Shown here piece after piece: positions 57,965-64,000 of a stretch of 64,000 bases of DNA (the stretch's first letter is position 1; each line of letters begins with the position of its first letter). Origin of the DNA: Streptomyces sp. SKN60 (GTDB lineage: Bacteria; Actinomycetota; Actinomycetes; Streptomycetales; Streptomycetaceae); assembly GCF_026236535.1 (NCBI RefSeq), contig NZ_JAHTMW010000013.1:124001-188000 (forward strand), read 5' to 3'. Under the pieces are notes generated by a model. It saw nothing but the letters and a program-made list of their open reading frames with translations, did no database searches and was not told where the DNA came from. Made by a program: the position numbers and the translations under genes.

Positions 57965-58802
57965 CCTTGAGGCTGGCCAGGACGATCAGCGGGACGCCGA
58001 GCGCCTGGACGAGCCCGATGTGGTGCCCGTACACGGCCCAGTCGACGCCCATCGCGACGGCCGGGTAGGTGAAGGCGAGCACCGCGATCCGGGCGGTGGG
58101 CAGCTTGGCGTACGCCGCGTACATCAGGACGTACATCACTCCGGTGTGGACGATCCCGAGCCCGACCAGCCAGCCCCAGCCGGCGCCGAGCCGCGCGGCC
58201 TCGCCGAAGTCGGCGAAGGGCAGGAGCAGCGGGATGCCGGTGGTGACCTGCACGAGGGCGATGAGGTGGGGCCGTACGCCGCTGATCCGCTTGGTCACGA
58301 TCGTCGACAGGGCGTAGAGCACGGCGGCGGCGAGCGCGAAGCCGAGGCCCTTCAGCGACGCCGTGTCCCCGGGCCGGATGCCCGAGACGAGGACGAGCCC
58401 GGCGAAGGCGACGGCGAGCCAGCCGAGCTTCCCGGCGCTGATCCGCTCCCGCAGCACGGCCGCGCCGAGGACCACCAGGAAGAACGGCTGGGTGTGGTAG
58501 ACGACGGTGGCGAAGGAGATCGAGGTGGCCTCGTAGGCCTCGAAGAGGAACACCCAGTTGAAGACGATGAACGCCCCGCCGAGCGCCGCGAGCCCGAGCT
58601 TGCGCGGGGTGAACCCGTGGCCGGTGAAGAAGCCGCGGGCCAGGCTGTAGACGCCGAGGGCGAGGGCCCCGAAGACGCACCGGAAGAAGACGACGTTGAA
58701 CGGGGAGGCCCCCGACTCGACGACGAAGACGCCGAGGGTGCCGGAGAGCACCATGGCGGCGGTCAGTTCGATGTTTCCCCTGGTCTCGTTTCTCATGCCC
58801 AT
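57867..58802 (-). CDS. EamA/DMT-family transporter
   Basis: A 311-residue drug/metabolite exporter with ten membrane helices in two EamA halves (about 12-140 and 155-285). Examples are MVLSGTLGVFVVESGASPFNVVFFRCVFGALALG and GIVHTGVMYVLMYAAYAKLPTARIAVLAFTYPAVAMGVDW. It probably exports a small metabolite or amino acid. The Ala/Pro-rich C-terminal tail is the part that overlaps the LysR gene. It lies 4 bases after the four-helix membrane-protein gene and is probably co-transcribed with it. Confidence 0.88.
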   Translation of the reverse strand: MGMRNETRGNIELTAAMVLSGTLGVFVVESGASPFNVVFFRCVFGALALGVYSLARGFFTGHGFTPRKLGLAALGGAFIVFNWVFLFEAYEATSISFATVVYHTQPFFLVVLGAAVLRERISAGKLGWLAVAFAGLVLVSGIRPGDTASLKGLGFALAAAVLYALSTIVTKRISGVRPHLIALVQVTTGIPLLLPFADFGEAARLGAGWGWLVGLGIVHTGVMYVLMYAAYAKLPTARIAVLAFTYPAVAMGVDWAVYGHHIGLVQALGVPLIVLASLKVTLAARTPAAAPAPRTAAHAPAAASPAATRSA

Positions 58803-58806
58803 GACG

Positions 58807-59241
58807 CTACGAACGGGCGCGGGTCGCGGTCCACGAGCCAGTGGGGCGTCCTGCCGATCGGGCCATCGGGGCCACCGATCGCCCCAGGTCGAGGACGCTC
58901 AGGCCGAACATGAGCACCCCGAGGGGGACGTGCGCGGCGGGCTGGTGGGCGATGCCGAGGATCACCTGCGCCGAGGCGAGCACGAGGAACCCGGTGGAGT
59001 ACAGGACCGGTCGGGCCGGGCCGCCGCCGGGCTTCCAGGCGAGGACGGCGGCGAGCACGTACAGCATGGTCGCCCCGTACATGACGCGGGCGCCGACGCT
59101 GTGGAGGGTCTCGCCGTAGGAGGTGGAGAGGAGCAGCCCGGCGGTGGTGGCCTGGAAGAAGAGGGTGAGGGTCTGAAGCCCGATGGCGATGCGGGTGAAG
59201 AGGTTGGTGCTGCTGGTGCTGCTGGTGCTGCTTTCGCTCAT
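58807..59241 (-). CDS. Four-helix membrane protein linked to ECF sigma factor
   Basis: A 144-residue protein with four membrane helices: FTRIAIGLQTLTLFFQATTAGLLL, VGARVMYGATMLYVLAAVLAW, LYSTGFLVLASAQVILGIAH and VPLGVLMFGLSVLDLG. After the start comes a Ser/Thr run from CTG/GTG-type repeats. The layout resembles DUF6220/DoxX-like proteins. It diverges from the sigma-factor gene, and a candidate ECF-type promoter faces it, so it is the likely sigma target together with the EamA gene 4 bases downstream. Confidence 0.8.
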   Translation of the reverse strand: MSESSTSSTSSTNLFTRIAIGLQTLTLFFQATTAGLLLSTSYGETLHSVGARVMYGATMLYVLAAVLAWKPGGGPARPVLYSTGFLVLASAQVILGIAHQPAAHVPLGVLMFGLSVLDLGRSVAPMARSAGRPTGSWTATRARS

Positions 59242-59288
59242 GACGAATTCCTTTTCGCTGGGCCGCTCGGAGGGTGTTCCGTATCCCC

Positions 59289-59313
59289 GACGAGACGGCA
59301 CCGCGAAATGTGA
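59289..59313 (-). promoter_or_regulatory. Candidate ECF41-type promoter
   Basis: On the minus strand CCTCACA (ending TCACA at 59313-59309) is followed after 16 bases by CGTC (59292-59289), matching the ECF41 pattern TGTCACA-N16-CGTC apart from the first two bases. It faces the membrane-protein gene. Confidence 0.4.
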
Positions 59314-59323
59314 GGCGGGGGAC

Positions 59324-60244
59324 GTGGGGTACACGAGCGAGGTCATCGGCGAGCGGCGCCACCTGACCAACCTGGCCTACCGGCTGCTGGGTTCGGTGAC
59401 GGAGGCCGAGGACGCGGTGCAGGAGACGTACGCGCGCTGGTACGGGCTGACGCGCGCGCGGCAGGACGCGGTCGAGAACCCGGGCGCGTGGCTGACCACG
59501 GTCGCGACCCGGGTCTGCCTGGACCAGCTGGGCTCGGCGCGCGCCCGCCGTGAGCGCTATGTCGGCGAGTGGATCCCGGAGCCGCTGCCCGACCGCACCG
59601 AGTGGACGGGAGTGGCTTCCGGCCCGGTCGACCCGGCCGACCCGGCGGACCGGATCACCCTGGACGAGTCGGTGAACATGGCCTTCCTGGTGGTCCTGGA
59701 GGCGATGACCCCGGCCGAACGGGTCGCCTTCGTCCTCCACGACGTCTTCCGCTACCCGTTCGCCGAGGTCGCCGCGATGCTCGGCCGCAGCCCGGCCGCC
59801 TGCCGCCAGCTCGCGACCTCGGCCCGCCGCCGCATCCCCACCCCTACCCCCGCCCCGCCGCCGGCCCCGGCCGGTCTGGTGCGCGCCTTCAAGCGGGCCT
59901 GGGAGGCCAAGGACATCGACGCCCTGGTCTCCCTGCTCGCGCCGGACGCCACCCTGGTCGCCGACGGCGGCGGCCTGGCCGGCGCCGTCCTCCGCCCCCT
60001 CGAAGGCGCCGCCCGCATCGCCGACTACCTGCTCTTCATCGCCGCCAAGGCCCCCGGCCTCACCCTCCTGGAACACACCGTCAACGGCACCCCCGGCCTG
60101 GTCGCCCAGCACACCGGCACCACCGTCACGGTCGCCGCCTTCGAGGTCACGGGCGCCCACGTCACCCGCATCTGGGCGGTCCGCAACCCGGAGAAGCTGG
60201 GCCCCTGGCAGCCCCGCGGCCCGGGGGAGGACGCCGGGGCGTGA
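59324..60244 (+). CDS. ECF41-type RNA polymerase sigma factor
   Basis: A 306-residue extracytoplasmic-function sigma factor with an added C-terminal SnoaL-like domain. Sigma-2: YRLLGSVTEAEDAVQETYARWYG (residues about 16-40); sigma-4: VFRYPFAEVAAMLGRSPAACRQLATSARRRI (about 140-170); SnoaL-like domain about 190-300. The DGGGL near 210 and NPEKL near 293 correspond to the DGGGK and NPDKL motifs of ECF41, whose C-terminal extension replaces an anti-sigma factor. GTG 59324 is preceded by GGCGGGGGA, though very close. It diverges from the membrane-protein/EamA pair. Confidence 0.88.
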   Translation: MGYTSEVIGERRHLTNLAYRLLGSVTEAEDAVQETYARWYGLTRARQDAVENPGAWLTTVATRVCLDQLGSARARRERYVGEWIPEPLPDRTEWTGVASGPVDPADPADRITLDESVNMAFLVVLEAMTPAERVAFVLHDVFRYPFAEVAAMLGRSPAACRQLATSARRRIPTPTPAPPPAPAGLVRAFKRAWEAKDIDALVSLLAPDATLVADGGGLAGAVLRPLEGAARIADYLLFIAAKAPGLTLLEHTVNGTPGLVAQHTGTTVTVAAFEVTGAHVTRIWAVRNPEKLGPWQPRGPGEDAGA

Positions 60245-60275
60245 GGCCGGGCCGGTCCGGTCGCCTCAGCGGGAG

Positions 60276-61502
60276 TCATCGAGGAGACAGCGCGTCCTCC
60301 TCGTAGTGCTTGAGCCGGAAGGCGCCGAGCTTGGCGAGGGCCTCCGCGAACGCGTCGTCCTCGTGCGGGGCGAGCGGCTCGGCCCGGTCCGCCGGCGCTT
60401 CCCGCTGCGTGCGCTTGCCGGCCTGGTTGATCAGCGCGACCTCCTGGTTGACGGCGACGAAGTCACGCAGCTCCCTTTCGTACGCGGCGAAGGCGGCGCG
60501 GTGGTCGCCGGGCGCGGCGGCGAGCTCGCCCGCCAGGACGTACGCGGCGGTCATGGCCACCGTGGTGCCCTGGCCGGAGGCGGGCGACGCGCAGTAGCCC
60601 GCGTCACCGAGGAGGGTCACCCGGCCGTGGGACCAGGTGTCCATGTGGATCTGGGCCAGCGCGTCGAGGTGGAAGTCGGAGGCGTTCCACATCTCCTTGA
60701 GCAGCCTCGGCAGCTCCCAGCCGGCCCCCTCGTACGCGCGGGCGACCAGCCGCTTCTGCGCGTCGGTGTCGCGCGGGAGGAACGTCGCGGGCGGCTCGTC
60801 GGACTCGATCCCGATGAAGGCGCGGGCCTCCGAGTTGTCCCGCACGCTCATCACCATCGCACCCCAGACATCCCGTCCCGGCATCTGGTAGATCACCTCC
60901 CAGCGGTCCAGGCCGAGATGGTTGGGGACCGTCCAGACCCCGAGGTAACCGCCCAGGTGGCGCAGGTAGTTCTCCTCGGGCCCGAAGACGAGTCCGCGCG
61001 TGTGGGAGTGCACGCCGTCGGCGCCGACGACCAGATCGAAGACGCGTGACGTGCCGCTGTCGAACACGACCCGCACCTCGTCGTCGTCCTGGTCCAGGGT
61101 GGCGATGGAGTCCCCGAAGAGATACTCGATGCCGCTGCCGCCCGCGCCGTACAGGATCCGGGCGAGGTCGTCGCGCAGGATCTCCACGTCCGGGCTGTCG
61201 ATCTGCCCGCCGCTCATGGTGAATTCGGTGGTCCTGGACAGCTCGTTGCCGTCGGCGTCGACGGTCGACATCCCGCGCAGGTCGGTACTCCGGCGCTGGA
61301 TCTCCTCCAACACCCCCATCCGCTCGGCGACTTCAAGCGCCGGCCCTCGCACGTCGATCGCCTGCCCGCCCGGCCGCAGGCCGTTGGACCGCTCCACCAC
61401 CGTGACGCGGAAGCCGTACCGGTTCAGCCAGTAGGCGAGGGTGGGGCCGCCGATGCTGGCGCCGGAGATCAGGACGCTCTTCGATTCGCTGGGTATGGAC
61501 AT
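60276..61502 (-). CDS. FAD-dependent monooxygenase (PHBH-type)
   Basis: A 408-residue flavin monooxygenase clearly paralogous to the one about 20 kb to the left: VLISGASIGGPTLAYWLNRYGFRVTVVER (FAD start), DLVVGADGVHSHTRGLVFG near 160, and RVTLLGDAGYCASPASGQGTTVAMTAAYVLAGELA near 290-320. The two align along their whole length but have diverged in the substrate region. ATG 61502 begins the conserved N-terminus. Upstream are CTCGTACG and CGTACGAG arms 17 bases apart, a possible operator. Substrate unknown; xenobiotic or antibiotic inactivation (TetX-like) is one option. Confidence 0.9.
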   Translation of the reverse strand: MSIPSESKSVLISGASIGGPTLAYWLNRYGFRVTVVERSNGLRPGGQAIDVRGPALEVAERMGVLEEIQRRSTDLRGMSTVDADGNELSRTTEFTMSGGQIDSPDVEILRDDLARILYGAGGSGIEYLFGDSIATLDQDDDEVRVVFDSGTSRVFDLVVGADGVHSHTRGLVFGPEENYLRHLGGYLGVWTVPNHLGLDRWEVIYQMPGRDVWGAMVMSVRDNSEARAFIGIESDEPPATFLPRDTDAQKRLVARAYEGAGWELPRLLKEMWNASDFHLDALAQIHMDTWSHGRVTLLGDAGYCASPASGQGTTVAMTAAYVLAGELAAAPGDHRAAFAAYERELRDFVAVNQEVALINQAGKRTQREAPADRAEPLAPHEDDAFAEALAKLGAFRLKHYEEDALSPR

Positions 61503-61510
61503 GTGCGCTC

Positions 61511-61543
61511 CTCGTACGTCTGCGGAACTTCCCTGCGTACGAG
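61511..61543. promoter_or_regulatory. Dyad upstream of the second monooxygenase
   Basis: CTCGTACG and CGTACGAG, perfect 8-bp arms with a 17-nt spacer, 9 bases upstream of the monooxygenase start. Confidence 0.45.
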
Positions 61544-61635
61544 GCTGATCGCCCCCCACCGACAGGCCGCCGACAACGCGCTTACGGCAACCGACAAGGC
61601 ACCGACGCCGTTCGGTCCTGTGGCAGGATCACCGG

Positions 61636-62052
61636 ATGCTACGACTCACCGACTTCATCATCGACTGCCCGGACACGATGAAGCTGGCAGCCTTCTACTC
61701 CGAGGTGACGGGGCTCCCGGTCAAGGCCGGCAGTGACGAGAACTGGGCCGGCATCAAGCTCGGCGACATCGAACTGGCCTTCATCCGGGTGGACGACTAC
61801 CGCGCCCCGCAGTGGCCCGACAGCGAGCACCCCAAGCAGTTCCACCTCGACTTCGAAGTCGACGACATCGAGCCCGAACAGCGCCGCGTCCTGTCCCTCG
61901 GCGCGACCCTCCAGCGCGACTGCACCGACCCCGACGGCTACGGCTTCCGCGTCTACACCGACCCCATCGGCCACCCCTTCTGCCTCTGCCGCAACAAGGG
62001 CGTCACCTGGACCCCCGAAGGCCGCCCCGTCTGGCCCAACCGCGACCAGTAG
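61636..62052 (+). CDS. VOC-family protein
   Basis: A 138-residue single glyoxalase/bleomycin-resistance-fold protein: LRLTDFIIDCPDTMKLAAFYSEVTGLPV, QFHLDFEVDDIEPEQRRVLSLGA and DPIGHPFCLCRNKG. Metal or substrate unknown. It starts shortly after the divergent monooxygenase promoter. Its stop is only 6 bases from the left arm of the 382-bp inverted repeat, so its terminator region has been replaced by repeat sequence. Confidence 0.88.
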   Translation: MLRLTDFIIDCPDTMKLAAFYSEVTGLPVKAGSDENWAGIKLGDIELAFIRVDDYRAPQWPDSEHPKQFHLDFEVDDIEPEQRRVLSLGATLQRDCTDPDGYGFRVYTDPIGHPFCLCRNKGVTWTPEGRPVWPNRDQ

Positions 62053-62057
62053 CCGTC

Positions 62058-62439
62058 GGGCGGTAGGGGGCGGGGCCGCGCGAAGGGTCCGGGTAGTGCC
62101 CGGGCGCCGTGGGCGGGTGGCGGGCCGGTGGGTGGTGGGGCCGGGTATCGCTCCGCACCGGGGGCATTCTGCTGCCCGGTGGGCGGGGGCTCGGTTCACG
62201 GCGAGGGCGAGTGGGCCGTTCCCGCCGGTCAGGGGTGCGCGGGAGTGGAATGGGGTGCCCATTCCCGGCTGGCGGCCGACGCCCGCCGTCAGGCCGGGGC
62301 GCATGCCCCGCTGATCACGGCCGGCGGGTGGCACAAACCCCGCTCGCGCGAGGTCCTGGGCGACGACGGGCGCCTCTGGAGTCACATCCGCCTCGCCCGC
62401 CCCGTCGGGGGTGGGGATTGCCGACTTTGCACCGCCCGG
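62058..62439 (+). repeat. 382-bp inverted repeat, left arm
   Basis: Matches the complement of 63580-63963 with about six substitutions and two single-base indels (about 98%). It begins right after the first VOC gene and ends in the first 133-bp unit. Confidence 0.92.
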
Positions 62440-62466
62440 AAAGGGCCGATGGCGGGGACGAGCGGG
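62334..62466 (+). repeat. 133-bp hairpin repeat, unit A
   Basis: Begins CAAACCCCGCTCGCGCGAGG, contains CTCTGGAGTCACA and CCCCGTCGGGGG, then GGGGATTGCCGACTTTGC. The start and the GGGGATTGC segment (62413-62421) are complementary, so the unit can fold as a hairpin of about 90 nt. Confidence 0.8.
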
Positions 62467-62599
62467 CAAACCCCGCTTGCGCGAGGCCTTCGACTCTGTA
62501 GGTCACCTCTGGAATCACAGAAGTCCCACGCGCCCCATCGGGGGTGGGGGTTGCGGACTTTGTGTCGCCTGGCAGGGGTGAATGGCGGTGACGGGCGGG
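62467..62599 (+). repeat. 133-bp hairpin repeat, unit B
   Basis: A diverged direct copy exactly 133 bp after unit A: CAAACCCCGCTTGCGCGAGG, CTCTGGAATCACA, CGGGGGTGGGGGTTGCGGAC. A third, partial unit starts exactly 133 bp later at 62600 and fades out within 30 bases. Confidence 0.8.
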
Positions 62600-62860
62600 C
62601 GAAGTCCGCAATCCCGGGGCCTGGTTGAGGGTGGGGTGGTGCCGGACGGGTGTGGGTGTTGTTCGGGCGGTGGCCGACGGCGGGCCGGCGATCGCGGGAC
62701 ACGCGATCCAGGGCGCGGCGGGGTCGACGATCCCGGCCGGCCCTCATCAACCACCGTCGACTTTCTCCGTAGGTACGCCTATGATCTACGGCGACATCGC
62801 GTGTCGGTCACCGGCTGGGTGAGGCATGGAGGTGTCAGGACATGCCTTCGGAGGCATTCC

Positions 62861-63250
62861 TTGTCAGTCGAGTTGAATCACACGATCGTTCACGCCCGGG
62901 ACAACCGGGAGTCCGCAGAGTTCTTCGCGAACCTGCTCAACCTTGAGATCACCGCCGAGTGGGGTCCGTTCATCGCGGTCGGCCTGGGCAACGGCGTCAC
63001 GCTGGACTTCGCCACCATCCCCGCGGACAGCATCACCCCCCAGCACTACGCCTTCTTGATCTCCGAGGAGGAGTTCGACGCGGCGTACGCGCAGATCGAA
63101 CAGCGCGGCATCGAGCACTACGCCGACCCCCACCGGAAGCAGCCCGGCACGATCAACCGCAACGACGGCGGCCGCGGCGTGTACTTCATGGACCCGGCGG
63201 GCCACGCGATGGAACTCATCACCGTGCCGTACGGCGGCTGGACCTCGTAA
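62861..63250 (+). CDS. VOC-family protein inside the inverted repeat
   Basis: A 129-residue VOC protein: VELNHTIVHARDNRESAEFFANLLNLEI, ISEEEFDAAYAQIEQRGIEHYADP and GGRGVYFMDPAGHAMELITVPYGG, the last with the metal-ligand glutamate. TTG 62861 is chosen because GGAGG lies six bases upstream and the first beta-strand begins at codon 3. It lies between the two arms of the long inverted repeat and is flanked on both sides by hairpin-repeat arrays. Substrate unknown. Confidence 0.85.
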   Translation: MSVELNHTIVHARDNRESAEFFANLLNLEITAEWGPFIAVGLGNGVTLDFATIPADSITPQHYAFLISEEEFDAAYAQIEQRGIEHYADPHRKQPGTINRNDGGRGVYFMDPAGHAMELITVPYGGWTS

Positions 63251-63342
63251 CCACACACGTCGAGGGCCGCACCCCAAGCACGGGTGCGGTCCTCGACGGC
63301 TGTTGCACCCCATGCAATCGCCGCCGATGTGCGCTGCGAAAC

Positions 63343-63560
63343 CCAAGTCCGCTCGCGCGAGGCGTTGGACGCCCAGGAGTTCACATCCGCCTCATCGCGG
63401 CTGCGGATGACCGACTTCGTTCCGCCAGGCAGGGCGCAGACGCCCGGTCGGCATGCAAACCCCGCAATCGCGGGCCGGTCCCGTCCGTAGCTCGCCCCTG
63501 AAGTCACACCGGCCCCATGCGCCGCGCGGAGGCCCGGGGTTTGCCGACTTCGCCCGCCCG
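63343..63560 (+). repeat. Two diverged hairpin-repeat units
   Basis: The first (from 63343) has GTCCGCTCGCGCGAGG and GGAGTTCACATCCGCCTC. The second has GCAAACCCCG (63455-63464) exactly complementary to CGGGGTTTGC (63535-63544), giving a perfect 10-bp terminal stem around about 70 nt. Confidence 0.7.
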
Positions 63561-63579
63561 TCATCCTCATTGGCCACTG

Positions 63580-63963
63580 CCGGGCGGTGCAAAGTCGGCA
63601 ATCCCCGTCCCCCGACGGGGCGGGCGAGGCGGGTGTGACTCCAGAGGCGCCCGTCGTCGCCCAGGACCTCGCGCGAGCGGGGTTTGTGCCACCCGCCGGC
63701 CGTGATCAGCGGGGCATGCGCCCCGGCCTGACGGCGGGCGTCGGCCGCCAGCCGGGAATGGGCACCCCATTCCACTCCCGCGCACCCCTGACCGGCGGGA
63801 ACGGCCCCACTCGCCCTCGCCGTGAAGCGAGCCCCCGCCCACCGGGCGGCAGAATTCCCCCGGTGCGGAGCGATACCCGGCCCCACCACCCACCGGCCCG
63901 CCATCCGCCCACGGCGCCCGGGCACTACCCGGACCCTTCGCGCGGCCCCGCCCCCTACCGCCC
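63580..63963 (-). repeat. 382-bp inverted repeat, right arm
   Basis: The complement of 62058-62439. The arms are separated by 1,140 bases that contain one VOC gene and parts of the hairpin-repeat arrays. Confidence 0.92.
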
Positions 63964-64000
63964 TCCGAGTGGTTAAAGGCCCCCGGAGCCACCGGGTCAA

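Larger units (their letters stand above)
62053..62860. other. Repeat-filled intergenic region
   Basis: About 800 bases between two VOC genes. It holds the left inverted-repeat arm, two full 133-bp units and the start of a third (from 62600), then roughly 200 bases of ordinary spacer with the promoter of the second VOC gene. Open frames here are repeat-derived and Arg/Pro/Gly-rich; none looks like a gene. Confidence 0.75.
63251..64000. other. Repeat-filled region at right edge
   Basis: After the VOC gene come two rightward hairpin-repeat units (about 63343-63455 and 63456-63560), then the right inverted-repeat arm with a leftward copy of unit A (63686 down to 63554), then 37 bases of unique sequence to the edge. 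Translations across it are repeat-derived and I call no gene. Confidence 0.75.

Noticed and set aside
62128..62628. A 166-codon frame with repeated peptide segments
   Set aside because: The peptide repeats mirror the 133-bp DNA units and inverted-repeat arm; composition is Arg/Gly/Pro-rich and the mirrored arm gives equal frames on the other strand.
62334..63686. CRISPR array
   Set aside because: Units are 105-134 bp, diverged, partly inverted, without short constant repeats and unique spacers, and no cas genes are near.
63964..64000. tRNA gene fragment at the right edge
   Set aside because: The last 37 bases show no cloverleaf arms or conserved T-loop; too short to call anything.

Overview
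The window is high-GC actinobacterial chromosome with GTG/TTG starts, 4-bp start/stop overlaps and Streptomyces-type gene families. It carries the complete AfsK-AfsR-AfsS signalling set, a fused two-domain FbiC, a futalosine-type menaquinone cluster and a DUF397 protein. Streptomyces or a very close relative is the only sensible reading. No rRNA, tRNA, phage, transposase or CRISPR array was seen.

Layout. 0-13 kb: a DUF397 protein, a divergent pair (dimeric-barrel protein / SDR), a sodium:solute symporter, an ADP-ribosylglycohydrolase relative that has lost its metal ligands, fbiC (coenzyme F420), a RelE-like/YefM-like toxin-antitoxin pair, F420- or flavin-type oxidoreductases, a secreted PHP hydrolase and three acetyltransferases. 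13-23 kb: an amino-acid permease, then a long leftward set of catabolic genes (aldehyde dehydrogenase, two amidohydrolases, two luciferase-like oxidoreductases, SDR). 23-36 kb: afsR and afsS, then an acyl-CoA ligase diverging from a thiolase / zinc-ribbon OB-fold / enoyl-CoA hydratase operon, small secreted proteins, and afsK. 36-46 kb: a TetR regulator, a deazaflavin-dependent reductase, an acyl-CoA dehydrogenase diverging from a thiolase-like protein, an FAD monooxygenase and a large secreted repeat protein. 46-57 kb: a PNPOx-family oxidase, a TetR/long-chain acyl-CoA ligase pair, a dicarboxylate/amino-acid symporter behind a cysteine-rich leader peptide, and the menaquinone genes mqnE, ubiX, mqnP and ubiD with an Lrp regulator. 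57-64 kb: LysR, EamA exporter, ECF41-type sigma factor, a second FAD monooxygenase, two VOC proteins and a repeat-rich end.

How it works together. Ten copies of a 17-bp dyad (core CTGACGnnnCGTCAG) sit in five intergenic regions across 38 kb. They lie upstream of nearly all the catabolic genes (CoA ligase, acyl-CoA dehydrogenase, thiolases, hydratase, SDRs, amidohydrolases, LLM oxidoreductases) and of little else. This looks like one dispersed CoA-thioester degradation regulon under a single repressor, wrapped around and between afsR/afsS and afsK. The inducer and substrate cannot be read from the sequence. F420 made through FbiC could serve two or three of the oxidoreductases.

Other striking structures are a 382-bp inverted repeat (about 98% identical arms) around a VOC gene at the right end, embedded arrays of about 133-bp hairpin-forming repeats, a cysteine-rich leader peptide that points to cystine for the symporter, and many in-frame minisatellites at gene ends.
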